DNA of 31,480 bases, from NCBI GenBank assembly GCA_036520315.1, contig DATDJZ010000133.1:1-31480 (forward strand), in the 5' to 3' direction. The first letter of the stretch is position 1; each line of letters starts with the position of its first letter. Positions 17,979 through 25,140 of this stretch are shown here, piece after piece. Under the pieces are notes generated by a model. It worked only from the letters and a program-made list of their open reading frames with translations, was not told where the DNA came from and made no database searches. This DNA is from DASUPK01 sp036520315. Lineage in GTDB: Bacteria > Actinomycetota > Thermoleophilia > Solirubrobacterales > 70-9. A program made the position numbers and the translations under genes.

Positions 17979-18353
17979 ATGGATGCGGAGACGGTCAGGG
18001 CGCTGCTCGAGGAGCAGTTCGAGCACGCCGGCGATCCCGAGCGGTCGCACGCGATGTACCAGGACGACGCGGTTCTGGAGTTTCCGCAGTCCGGGGAGCG
18101 GTTCGACGGGGTCGAGAACTTCCGCGAATGGCGTAGCCAGTATCCCGCGGAGACGGAGTTCGAGATCGGGGAGATCAGGGGAGCGGGCGATGTCTGGGTC
18201 GTCGAGCTGACCGTCACCTATGACAAGGGCCCGAGGAACTTCGGCGTCAGCATCCACGAGTTCCGCGACGGCAGGATCGCTCGCGAGACGATCTACGTGG
18301 CCGAGGGTTTCGACGCTCCCGAGTGGCGGGCGCGCTGGCGGGCCGCGCCCTAG
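17979..18353 (+). CDS. SnoaL-like / NTF2-fold protein
   Basis: A 124-residue protein beginning MDAETVRALLEEQFEHAGD and containing HAMYQDDAVLEFPQSGERFDG and FREWRSQYP, which is the usual pattern of nuclear-transport-factor-2-like/SnoaL proteins ('Y.dDav.eFPqsgerf.G'). The C-terminal VSIHEFRDGRIARETIYVAE is also typical. The role is unknown; such proteins often act as ligand-binding or isomerase-like partners. It ends the co-directional run that begins at korA, 5 bases before the convergent TetR gene. Confidence 0.85.
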   Translation: MDAETVRALLEEQFEHAGDPERSHAMYQDDAVLEFPQSGERFDGVENFREWRSQYPAETEFEIGEIRGAGDVWVVELTVTYDKGPRNFGVSIHEFRDGRIARETIYVAEGFDAPEWRARWRAAP

Positions 18354-18358
18354 GAACG

Positions 18359-18955
18359 TCAGACGCCCAGGACGCGCCGCATCGAGCGCCGAGCGCGCGC
18401 GAAGACCTCGGGGTCGCGCCAGAGCTGAAAGCCGTAGCTCGCCGCCGCGGCGAGAGCGTTGAGCTGGAAGGCGACGTCGGCCGGCTCGGTGTCGCCCGGC
18501 AGGTCGCCCGCCTCGACGGCCAGGGCGGCCTCGCGCTCGAGCACGCCGAGCCACCGTTCCATGGTCTCGGCGACCACGTCGCGCATCGGGCCGGGGCGGG
18601 CGTCGTACTCGATCGTCGCCGTGGTCAGAAAGCAGCCGCCGGGCATCACCTCGCGCCGGTGGTAGTCGAGCCAGCTGTCGCACAGGGCGAGCAGGCGGGG
18701 GAGCCCCGGCCGCTCGTCCGCGACCGGCGCCCAGACCTCGGCCCGGAACTGCTCGATCGCGGCCTCCAGCGTCGCCCGCTGGAGCTCTCTCTTGCTGCCG
18801 AAGAGGCTGAAGACGCTGCTCTTCCGCATCTCGGCCTCGCTGGCCAGGCCGCCGATCGTCAGACCCTCGAGCCCATCGACCGAGGCGCGGTCGACCGCCG
18901 CCCGCGTGACCGCGGCGCGGGTCTCCGCGACTGCCGATTGGGAGCGGCGAGGCAT
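18359..18955 (-). CDS. TetR-family transcriptional repressor
   Basis: A 198-residue protein. The N-terminal helix-turn-helix is TRAAVDRASVDGLEGLTIGGLASEAEMRKSSVFSLFGSKREL (about 15-56, cited in part: LTIGGLASEA and SSVFSLFGSK). The ligand-binding domain contains GGCFLTTATIEYDARPGPMR, a pattern of a common TetR subgroup with a Cys next to the pocket. It is divergent from the MBL-fold gene, 53 bases away. The gap holds the perfect 10-base palindrome ACCGTACGGT, which lies between TTTATC-like and TATATC-like promoter elements on its own strand. Autorepression and control of the MBL/aminotransferase pair are likely. The ligand is unknown. Confidence 0.9.
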   Translation of the reverse strand: MPRRSQSAVAETRAAVTRAAVDRASVDGLEGLTIGGLASEAEMRKSSVFSLFGSKRELQRATLEAAIEQFRAEVWAPVADERPGLPRLLALCDSWLDYHRREVMPGGCFLTTATIEYDARPGPMRDVVAETMERWLGVLEREAALAVEAGDLPGDTEPADVAFQLNALAAAASYGFQLWRDPEVFARARRSMRRVLGV

Positions 18956-18968
18956 GCCGAGATGATAT

Positions 18969-18978
18969 ACCGTACGGT
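18969..18978. promoter_or_regulatory. Palindrome ACCGTACGGT, candidate TetR operator
   Basis: A perfect 10-base palindrome in the 53-base divergent gap between the TetR and MBL-fold genes. AT-rich promoter-like sequence flanks it on both sides (GATATA and GATAAAT). It is followed by CGTCCG, which partly repeats an arm. Confidence 0.55.
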
Positions 18979-19008
18979 CGTCCGATAAATGATGGAAGCG
19001 AGGACGAG

Positions 19009-19827
19009 ATGAAGGTGCGATGGCTTGGCTGGGCGGGCGTCGAGATCGAGGCGGAGGCGGCGGCGCTCGTGATCGATCCGCTGGCCGATCCGGGCACCAC
19101 GTTCGCCGCGCTTGCCGAGGATGCCCGCGAGCGCCTGCAGCCGCCGGAGGTGACGGCGCCAGCCGCCACCGAGGCGCTCGCCGGCCTGGTCAGCCACCTG
19201 CATCGAGATCACACGGACGCGGGTGCACTGGACGATGCGCTGGCCCCGAACGCAGCGGTCTACGAGCCCGTCTGGCCGGGCGGCGAGGACGCGGAGAACC
19301 TCTCCCTGGCGCAGGCAAACTTCGAACTCGAGCGCGCGGGTCTCGAACGACGCGCGTTCGCGGTCTGGGAGTCGGCCGAGATCGGCCCGTTCACGGTGAC
19401 GGCGCTGCCCGCGGTGGACGGTCTGGGCGACCCCCAGGTTTCCTGGCTCGTCGAGGCGGACGGCCATCGTCTCCTGCACCTCGGCGACACGATCTTCCAC
19501 GGGTACTGGTGGCGGATGGTCCGCCGCCACGGGCCCTTCGACGTCGTGCTCGCGCCGATCAACGGCGCGGTCGTCGACTTCCCGAACCTGCAGCCGCCGA
19601 GCTCGCTGGCTGCGGCGATGGAGCCCGAGCAGGCGGCACTCGCCGGGGAGCTGCTTGGTGCTCGCGCGCTCGTCCCGATTCATTACGGCGGCTTCTCCGC
19701 CGACCCCTGGTACCGGCCGATCGAGGACGCGCGTGAGCGCTTCGAGGCCGCCGCGACCGATCGCTCGTATGAGGTCCGCGTGCTCGATCCCGGTGAGAGC
19801 TTCGAGCCGGTGGCCGTCCACGGATAG
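19009..19827 (+). CDS. MBL-fold metallohydrolase, UlaG-like
   Basis: A 272-residue cytoplasmic protein. The metal motif HxHxDH is SHLHRDHTDA with His63, His65, Asp67 and His68. HLGDT supplies Asp160, and PIHYGGF supplies His225. The overall pattern (KVRWLGWAGVEIE start, PQVSWLVEADG.RLLHLGDT) is that of the UlaG/YhfI-like branch of metallo-beta-lactamase-fold hydrolases (lactonases, phosphodiesterases). The usual third-site His in 'PAxH' appears as PAVDG, so one metal ligand looks replaced by Asp. ATG 19009 follows GCGAGGACGAG. The aminotransferase gene starts 11 bases after it. Substrate unknown. Confidence 0.88.
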   Translation: MKVRWLGWAGVEIEAEAAALVIDPLADPGTTFAALAEDARERLQPPEVTAPAATEALAGLVSHLHRDHTDAGALDDALAPNAAVYEPVWPGGEDAENLSLAQANFELERAGLERRAFAVWESAEIGPFTVTALPAVDGLGDPQVSWLVEADGHRLLHLGDTIFHGYWWRMVRRHGPFDVVLAPINGAVVDFPNLQPPSSLAAAMEPEQAALAGELLGARALVPIHYGGFSADPWYRPIEDARERFEAAATDRSYEVRVLDPGESFEPVAVHG

Positions 19828-19838
19828 CCTTGCGGCGC

Positions 19839-21227
19839 ATGCCGCGGGCGCAGGCCAAGGAATGGCAGCTCGATAGGGACCGGCTGACCGGCCTGCTCGA
19901 GCAGGAGGCGCGGCGCTTCGTCGATCACCACCACGGATCACGGAAGCTCTTCGAGCGAGGGGAGAGTGCCCTGCTGGGGGGTGTGCCGATGCCGTGGATG
20001 ACGGAGTGGGCGAGCCCATTCCCGGTCTTCGCCGCGAGCGCCGAGGGTGCTCACTTCACCGACGTCGACGGCAACGAGTACGTCGATCTCTGTCTTGGAG
20101 ACACCGGGGCGATGACCGGCCATTCGCCGCAGGCCACGGTCGAGGCCGTGGCCGAGCGCGCGGCCAGCGGGATCACGCTGATGCTCCCGACCGAGGACGC
20201 GAGCTGGGTGGCCGCCGAGCTCGGCCGCCGCTTCGGCCTTTCGCGCTGGCAGTTCGCGCTGACGGCCACGGACGCCAATCGCTTCGCGCTTCGCCTGGCC
20301 CGGGCGATCACCGGCCGGCCGAAGGTCCTGGTCTACGCCTGGTGCTACCACGGCACCGTCGACGAGAGCTTCGCGATCGAGGTCGAGGGCGAGACCAGGT
20401 CGCGGCCGGACAACATCGGCGCGCCGGTGGATCCGGGGGTCACCACGAGGGCAATCGAATGGAACGACGTGTCGGCCCTGGTGCGCGCGCTGGAGCCCGG
20501 CGACATCGCCTGCGTGCTTGCGGAGCCGGCGATGACCAACGCGGGGATCGTGCTCCCCGACGACGGCTACCACGAGTCGCTGCGGGAGCTCACACGCGAG
20601 CACGGGACCCTCCTGATCATCGACGAGACCCACACGTTCTGCGCCGGGCCCGGCGGATACACCGCCGCCGAGGGACTCGATCCCGACCTGCTCACGATCG
20701 GCAAGGCGATTGCGGGGGGCATCCCGGCCGCCGCCTACGGGATGACCGAGGAGGTCGCCGAGCGGATCGACGATTACATGCGGGGGCTCGAGGTTTCCGA
20801 CGTTGGCGGCATCGGCGGCACGCTGGCGGGAAACGCACTCTCCCTCGCCGCAGCCCGCGCGACTCTCGAGCAGGTGCTGACCGAGGAGGCCTTCGCCCAC
20901 ATGATCGAGATGGCCGAGCGCTTCGAGGCCGGCGTCAACGAGGTGATCGGGGCGCACGGCGTGTCCTGGAACGCGGTCAGGCTCGGCTGCCGCGTCGAGT
21001 ACCACTTCCAGGCGACCCCGCCTCGGAACGGCTCTGAGGCGGTGGCTGCAGACGACGGCATGCTCGGCCGCTACATGCATCTCCACGCGCTCAACCGCGG
21101 GATCCTGCTGACGCCGTTCCACAACATGGCGCTGATGTGCCCCGCCACCACCGAGGCGGACGTCGACAGGCACACGCGGGCGTTCGATCAGGCCGTGAGC
21201 GCCCTCGCAAGCTTGCCTTCAGCCTGA
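19839..21227 (+). CDS. Class III PLP-dependent aminotransferase (GSA-aminomutase-like)
   Basis: A 462-residue enzyme. FTDVDGNEYVDLCLGDTGAM near residue 75, a Tyr/His stretch VYAWCYHGTVDE, the PLP-Asp motif LLIIDETHTFCAGPGG and the PLP lysine in TIGKAIAGGIPAAAYG (Lys289) are all present. The C-terminal LNRGILLTPFHNMALMCPATT resembles glutamate-1-semialdehyde aminomutase-like members. It is not called HemL: other heme genes are absent and core motifs differ. ATG 19839 is preferred over TTG 19830. With the MBL-fold protein it forms a two-gene operon behind a TetR-controlled promoter, suggesting an inducible catabolic or biosynthetic step on an amino compound. Confidence 0.9.
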   Translation: MPRAQAKEWQLDRDRLTGLLEQEARRFVDHHHGSRKLFERGESALLGGVPMPWMTEWASPFPVFAASAEGAHFTDVDGNEYVDLCLGDTGAMTGHSPQATVEAVAERAASGITLMLPTEDASWVAAELGRRFGLSRWQFALTATDANRFALRLARAITGRPKVLVYAWCYHGTVDESFAIEVEGETRSRPDNIGAPVDPGVTTRAIEWNDVSALVRALEPGDIACVLAEPAMTNAGIVLPDDGYHESLRELTREHGTLLIIDETHTFCAGPGGYTAAEGLDPDLLTIGKAIAGGIPAAAYGMTEEVAERIDDYMRGLEVSDVGGIGGTLAGNALSLAAARATLEQVLTEEAFAHMIEMAERFEAGVNEVIGAHGVSWNAVRLGCRVEYHFQATPPRNGSEAVAADDGMLGRYMHLHALNRGILLTPFHNMALMCPATTEADVDRHTRAFDQAVSALASLPSA

Positions 21228-21265
21228 TCGTCCCCCCTTCAGGTGGAGGACAATTGATTGTCGGT

Positions 21266-22060
21266 ATGGCGCCTACGATCGGCCAGAAGTTGCGTGACGC
21301 CCGCGCAGAGCGCGGCGTAGAGCTCGGCGAGGTCGAGCAGGCCACCAAGATCCGGGCCAGGTTCCTGGAGGCGATGGAGCACGACCGCTGGGAGGCCCTC
21401 CCTGGACCGGCCTACGAGCGCGGCTTCCTGGACATCTACGCCCGTTACCTCGGCCTCGACCAGCAGGCCCTCCTCGATGAGTACTCGAAGACGGTCGAGG
21501 CGGAGGGCCACGAGCCGATACCCGAGTCGGTCATCAAGGCCGGCACCCTGAAGCAGACACGCCCCGCCCACCGCTCCCGCTCGATCAATCCGGCGCCGGT
21601 GGCCAAGGTCGCGGCGGGCGTCGTGGTCCTGGTGATCATCGGCCTGGTGATCGTGGGGTCGATCGGCGGATCGGACGACGGGAGCGGGAACGAGAAGCAG
21701 CCGAAGAAGCGAGACAGCGGGAGCAAGGCGGCCGGCCCGGCCGCGACGACGACCAGCACGACGAGCACGACGCCCGCCGGTCAGGTGTCGGTCGAGCTGC
21801 GCGCGACGGCTCCCGTCTGGGTCTGCCTGGTCGACGACGGCGGTAGCCCGCTGGTCGACAGCCAGACGTTGGACAGCAACGAGTCGCGCGGGCCATTCAG
21901 CGCCGGCGGATTCGACGTCACCTTCGGGAACGGGTCGGTCGAGATGACCGTCGACGGCGAGCCGGCCCGGATCCCACAGGCCGCAGAGCCGCTCGGCTAC
22001 CGGATCACACCGACCGGGGTGCGGAAGCTCGACCCCTCCTCACGGCCCACCTGCGTCTGA
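21266..22060 (+). CDS. RodZ-like HTH / membrane / DUF4115 protein
   Basis: A 264-residue protein. The N-terminal Cro/RodZ-type helix-turn-helix (APTIGQKLRDARAERGVELG, AYERGFLDIYARYLGLD) spans about 3-80. One membrane segment, VAAGVVVLVIIGLVIVGSI, lies near 112-132. A Lys/Ser/Thr-rich linker (ATTTSTTSTTPAG) precedes the extracytoplasmic beta domain with VSVELRATAPVWVCLVDDGG, typical of the RodZ C-terminal DUF4115. In RodZ the HTH contacts MreB at the membrane, but actinobacterial relatives can lack MreB, so shape control is not assured. ATG 21266 is 16 bases after GGAGG; TTG 21254 would be only 4 after it, so the start is not certain. Confidence 0.88.
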   Translation: MAPTIGQKLRDARAERGVELGEVEQATKIRARFLEAMEHDRWEALPGPAYERGFLDIYARYLGLDQQALLDEYSKTVEAEGHEPIPESVIKAGTLKQTRPAHRSRSINPAPVAKVAAGVVVLVIIGLVIVGSIGGSDDGSGNEKQPKKRDSGSKAAGPAATTTSTTSTTPAGQVSVELRATAPVWVCLVDDGGSPLVDSQTLDSNESRGPFSAGGFDVTFGNGSVEMTVDGEPARIPQAAEPLGYRITPTGVRKLDPSSRPTCV

Positions 22061-22091
22061 GATCCGGGGTCGAGCCATCCGGCGCGCTGTG

Positions 22092-22259
22092 TCAGTACCA
22101 GCGACCGCGCGCGAAGCCACCGAACGCGATCAAGCCGATCAGGATCACGACGATGCCGATCCAGACCTTCGTCACGAACAGCAGGATGATCCCGATGATG
22201 ACAATGATGCCTCCGAGCGAGATCCCCCCGATACCGCCACGACGTTCCGGTGTCGCCAT
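22092..22259 (-). CDS. 55-residue membrane protein
   Basis: MATPERRGGIGGISLGGI begins a small protein with two hydrophobic stretches, GGIIVIIGIILLFVTKVW and GIVVILIGLIAFGGF, ending in ARGRWY. It is supported by a near-perfect ribosome site, AAGGAGGAG (22263-22271 on the plus strand), five bases from ATG 22259. The longer open frame to 22517 overlaps the LysR gene and is not credible. The pattern of a short positively charged tip and a hairpin of two helices resembles DUF5668-like membrane segments, but I do not recognise a family. It starts only 31 bases from the divergent LysR gene and may be its target. Confidence 0.75.
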   Translation of the reverse strand: MATPERRGGIGGISLGGIIVIIGIILLFVTKVWIGIVVILIGLIAFGGFARGRWY

Positions 22260-22290
22260 CAACTCCTCCTTGTAATAGACGAAACGAGAT

Positions 22291-23253
22291 ATGAGTACCC
22301 AGCGCCGCTCCCAGCTAACCGCCGGCCGCCGATCCATCCGCGGCCCAGAGATCGCGGAGCTGCGGGCGTTCTGCACCGCCGTGGACCTCGGAACTCTCGG
22401 GAAGGCAGCGGTGTCGCTCAAGATCAGCCAGCCGGCGCTCTCGAAGCGGCTGCGAGCGCTGGAGGCCGCTGCCGGCACTCGTCTGCTCGAGCGCTCACCT
22501 CGGGGGGTGTCGCCCACTGCAGCCGGGCGCCGTCTCTACCCGGAGGCGCGTCGTCTGCTCGAGCAGGCCGATGTCGTCGAGCGGTTGCTCGAGGCAGCCC
22601 CGCGCGAGCAGGCGCCGATCGAGCTCGCGGTGAGCCACACAATCGCGGAGTTCTTCCTCCCGCCCGAGCTGGTCGCCTACCAAGCGGAGGGCCGGCGCCC
22701 GCCGGTGCAGCTGACGATCGCCAACTCGGGCGCCGTGCGTCTGATGGTGGCCGAGGGCCGGGCCTCGATCGGGATCGCCGCGGCGGGCCCCGAGGGCGGG
22801 GCGAATGGGCCGGACGAGCTGGAGGAGCTCGAGCTGCTGGAGGACGAGGTCGTCCTTGCAGTGCCCCAGGACCACGCCTGGTACCGGCGCAAGCGAGTTC
22901 CCCAGGAGCTCTTCCTCTCCACCCCGATGGTCATGCGTGACGAGGATGCCCACGTCCGCCGCCGGGTCGAGGCCGAGCTTGCCGGGCGCGGCCTCACCCT
23001 GGCGGAGCCGCTGATCGAGGCGGCCACTACGGCGGTGGCGAAGCGCGAGGCGCTGCAGCGCTCGGCGCCGGTGATCCTCTCCGCGCTCTCCCTGGACGAG
23101 GCCCGGGACCGCCTCTATCGCCGGCCCGTCACCGGGCTCAGCTTCCCGCGCCGGTTCGTGGTCGTGTGCCGCTCGCTCGCGTCGCTGGCGCGCCGGGACC
23201 GCGACTTCGTCGATTTCATCCGTAGGCGCAGGCAAAACAGCCAGGGCTCATAA
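22291..23253 (+). CDS. LysR-type transcriptional regulator
   Basis: A 320-residue regulator. The winged HTH is at about 18-77 (ELRAFCTAVDLGTLGKAAVS, ISQPALSKRLRALEAAAGTRLLER, GVSPTAAGRRLYPEA). The effector domain begins near residue 108 with IELAVSHTIAEFFLPPELV. LysR proteins usually repress their own gene and, with a coinducer, activate a divergent target at a T-N11-A dyad. The divergent neighbour is the 55-residue membrane protein, only 31 bases away. A dyad of the right type, ATAACC-AAG-GGTTAT, is instead found at the 3' end of the gene and covers its stop codon. The effector is unknown. Confidence 0.93.
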   Translation: MSTQRRSQLTAGRRSIRGPEIAELRAFCTAVDLGTLGKAAVSLKISQPALSKRLRALEAAAGTRLLERSPRGVSPTAAGRRLYPEARRLLEQADVVERLLEAAPREQAPIELAVSHTIAEFFLPPELVAYQAEGRRPPVQLTIANSGAVRLMVAEGRASIGIAAAGPEGGANGPDELEELELLEDEVVLAVPQDHAWYRRKRVPQELFLSTPMVMRDEDAHVRRRVEAELAGRGLTLAEPLIEAATTAVAKREALQRSAPVILSALSLDEARDRLYRRPVTGLSFPRRFVVVCRSLASLARRDRDFVDFIRRRRQNSQGS

Positions 23254-23277
23254 CCAAGGGTTATGGGTGGCATAACC
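23250..23277. promoter_or_regulatory. ATAACC/GGTTAT dyad plus third half-site
   Basis: ATAACC (23250-23255), AAG, GGTTAT (23259-23264) is a perfect dyad containing a T-N11-A element. A further ATAACC occurs at 23272-23277. It overlaps the LysR gene's stop codon (TAA 23251-23253). This is a LysR-type site by form, lying 5' of nothing annotated on the plus strand. Confidence 0.5.
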
Positions 23278-23327
23278 GATCGGTGCCACGAATCGGCGCG
23301 AAGGCCTTGCCCTTCCGGGGTGCCGAC

Positions 23328-23408
23328 CTAGAGTGAGATCAGGTCGGTGCAGTATCGGTCGCGTTCTAGGTGAGTTTCCAGCGGCCCCCTAAGCCGACCA
23401 ACACACAT
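23328..23408 (-). CDS. Possible 26-residue small protein or leader peptide
   Basis: The 26-codon frame MCVGRLRGPLETHLERDRYC plus six residues (TDLISL) starts at ATG 23408. A strong ribosome site GGAGGAGAGG lies 7 bases upstream (23416-23425 on the plus strand). Two cysteines and a charged centre are the only features. It is in the 283-base gap between the LysR and exonuclease genes and ends about 50 bases from the LysR-type dyad. Coding is unproven; the ribosome site is the main support. Nothing like it was recognised. Confidence 0.35.
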   Translation of the reverse strand: MCVGRLRGPLETHLERDRYCTDLISL

Positions 23409-23438
23409 ATAAGTACCTCTCCTCCCTGTAGCACCGTT

Positions 23439-23462
23439 AGCGCCCCGCCCCGGCGGGGCGCT
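23439..23462. terminator. Strong GC hairpin after the exonuclease gene
   Basis: AGCGCCCCGCC (23439-23449) and GGCGGGGCGCT (23452-23462) are perfect 11-base arms. The 2-base spacer means the loop must open by a pair or two. It lies about 75 bases past the minus-strand exonuclease stop. No T-tract follows on either strand, so it is a candidate non-canonical terminator or RNA structure. Confidence 0.5.
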
Positions 23463-23536
23463 TCGAGTTGCGCGCGCCCTATTCGGCGAGCTAGCCGGCG
23501 GCGCCCAGACCCCGACCAGATGCTGGGCGCGACGCG

Positions 23537-24400
23537 CTAGCGCGCCTTCTCCAGGAGCCGCTCGGCGAGCCGGTTCATACCGCGCTCGCGGGCGGCCCCG
23601 GCGGCGCCGCGATAGTCGGTTCGCTTGTCGCGGGGGCGGCTCACCTTGGGGTGCCGAAGCGTCGCCACGTCCTTGAAGGCGAGCAGCTGCTCGCGATCCC
23701 CGATCAGCGCGGTGCGGAGGGCCGGGCGGGGCTCGCGGATTGCGGCGTCGAGCACCTTCTCCAGTGAGCCGTGCTTGCGGAGCAGCTCGACTGCCGTCTT
23801 CTCCCCGACGCCCTTGGCTCCGGGAATGCCGTCGGAGGGGTCGCCGCGCAGGGCGATCAGGTCCGGGACGAGCTTCGGCGGGATTCCGTAGCGCTCCTTG
23901 ACCTCGGCCGGCCCCATCGGCTGGCCGCCCTGCTTCCCGGTGCTGACGTAGAGGACCTTCGTGCTCCCGCTCGCGCACTGGAACATGTCCCGGTCCCCGG
24001 TCATCAGGAGGCTGCGCCCGCCCGCCTTGCTCTCCTTCGCCGCGAGCGAGCCGAGGAGGTCGTCGGCTTCGAACGAGTCGGTGGTAGCGATCTTCCAGCC
24101 GAAGGCGCCGAAGAAATCGGCGGAGTCATCCCATTGGGGGCGGAGCTCGTCCGGAAACGCCGCCTCGCGGTCGGCGTGGTAGGCCGGGAAGAGTTCGAGG
24201 CGGTAGGTGGCCGCATCCGGGCCGAAGCAGAGCACCACGGCGCGCGGGTTGTGCGCCTCGACCTCCCGGAGGATGAGGTTGGCGGTTCCGAGGAGAGCGT
24301 TGACCGGGTTGCCGTCGGGCCCCTTGATCGATTTCGGCAGCGCGTAGAAGGCCCGGAAGAGCATCGAGGGCGCATCGACGGCGAGCAGGGGCCGAGTCAC
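23537..24400 (-). CDS. Stand-alone 5'-3' exonuclease (flap endonuclease, PolI N-terminal type)
   Basis: A 287-residue protein homologous to the 5' nuclease domain of DNA polymerase I, without a polymerase part. LLAVDAPSMLFRAFYALP (first metal Asp), SFEADDLLGSLA (EADD), LLMTGDRDMFQC (GDrD), PDLIALRGDPSDGIPGAKGVGEKTA (the GDxSDNIPGVxGIGxKTA helix-hairpin-helix block) and a C-terminal Arg-rich tail are all visible. It removes RNA primers or 5' flaps in the cytoplasm. SDGIP replaces the usual SDNIP. The start is GTG 24400. The neighbouring QsdR-like gene lies 33 bases upstream on the same strand and may be cotranscribed. Confidence 0.92.
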   Translation of the reverse strand: MTRPLLAVDAPSMLFRAFYALPKSIKGPDGNPVNALLGTANLILREVEAHNPRAVVLCFGPDAATYRLELFPAYHADREAAFPDELRPQWDDSADFFGAFGWKIATTDSFEADDLLGSLAAKESKAGGRSLLMTGDRDMFQCASGSTKVLYVSTGKQGGQPMGPAEVKERYGIPPKLVPDLIALRGDPSDGIPGAKGVGEKTAVELLRKHGSLEKVLDAAIREPRPALRTALIGDREQLLAFKDVATLRHPKVSRPRDKRTDYRGAAGAARERGMNRLAERLLEKAR

Positions 24401-24433
24401 CCCCCGGACGCTAACGCGAGACGCCCGCGGAGC

Positions 24434-25027
24434 CTAGGCCGGAACGCCGAGCAACGCCGCCTCTACCTCACGGAGGCGGTCGACGTCGCCGCGGATGCCG
24501 GCGACGGCGTCGTTAAAGAGGAAGGCCTGGGCGAGCTTGACGATCGCGAAGCCGAGGATCGCCGGCTCCACCGGCGGCTCGTAGGCGCCGGCCTTGACCT
24601 CCTCGATGATCAGCGCCGTGATCAGCTCCACGATCCGGGGCTGGACGATCCCGGCCCCGGAGGCGATCAGGCGGAGCGCAGCGTCCCGCTCCTGGTCGAC
24701 GAAGGCACGCAGGGCCGGGGCGTCCGCGAGGGCGCGGTTGAAGCGGTCGAAGGTGTCGAGCAGGCCGGGGCCGCCCTTTCCCTCGAGGCCGGCGCGGGCC
24801 TCGGCCAGCACCGGCTCGGTCGCGCGGATGACCACCTCGCCGATCAGGTTGTCGCGGGACCCGAACCAGCGGTAGACGGTCGCGCGGCCGACCCCGATCT
24901 CCGCGGCGATCGCCTGGACGTCCACCCGGCGCCCTCGCAGGTAGCGCTGGAGGCCCGCCTCGATCACGTCCTCGCGGCTGGCCGCGGGGGGTCTCCCTCG
25001 CTGTCTGGTCGCTCCCATTCGAGACAT
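24434..25027 (-). CDS. QsdR-like TetR-family regulator
   Basis: A 197-residue regulator from ATG 25027; ATG 25018 is an alternative and the open frame further upstream is non-coding promoter. The helix-turn-helix reads GRRVDVQAIAAEIGVGRATV and YRWFGSRDNLIGEV. The C-terminal part (ALRAFVDQERDAALRLIASG, GAYEPPVEPAILGFAIVKLAQAFLFND) fits the QsdR group of TetR regulators, first named from a Rhodococcus quorum-quenching lactone-degradation gene. No lactonase gene of that kind is adjacent. A 20-base dyad at 25025-25044 overlaps the promoter and the first codon, pointing to autorepression and a leaderless transcript. Effector unknown. Confidence 0.88.
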   Translation of the reverse strand: MSRMGATRQRGRPPAASREDVIEAGLQRYLRGRRVDVQAIAAEIGVGRATVYRWFGSRDNLIGEVVIRATEPVLAEARAGLEGKGGPGLLDTFDRFNRALADAPALRAFVDQERDAALRLIASGAGIVQPRIVELITALIIEEVKAGAYEPPVEPAILGFAIVKLAQAFLFNDAVAGIRGDVDRLREVEAALLGVPA

Positions 25028-25044
25028 ACCTAAAATTATGTATG
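25025..25044 (-). promoter_or_regulatory. QsdR-like gene promoter with overlapping 20-base dyad
   Basis: On the minus strand CATACATAAT faces TTTAGGTATG: CATAC/GTATG arms with 8 of 10 positions symmetric. CATAAT (25035-25040) is a good -10 element, placing transcription start near 25028, next to ATG 25027. The dyad therefore covers the -10 box and the start codon. Confidence 0.6.
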
Positions 25045-25140
25045 GATGATCCCGCCGCTTTGACGGGAGGTCGATTGTGGAGGAGAGCACAGGCGATCGC
25101 CGCTATGGCGGTTGCAGTCGGGCTTACTGGGGCCCCGCGC

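Noticed and set aside
22260..22517. Longer version of the 55-residue membrane protein
   Set aside because: The extension overlaps the LysR coding region and ignores the strong AAGGAGGAG site placed for ATG 22259.
23771..25033. 420-codon plus-strand frame
   Set aside because: Antisense to the exonuclease and QsdR-like genes, both of which have clear family motifs in the minus frames.
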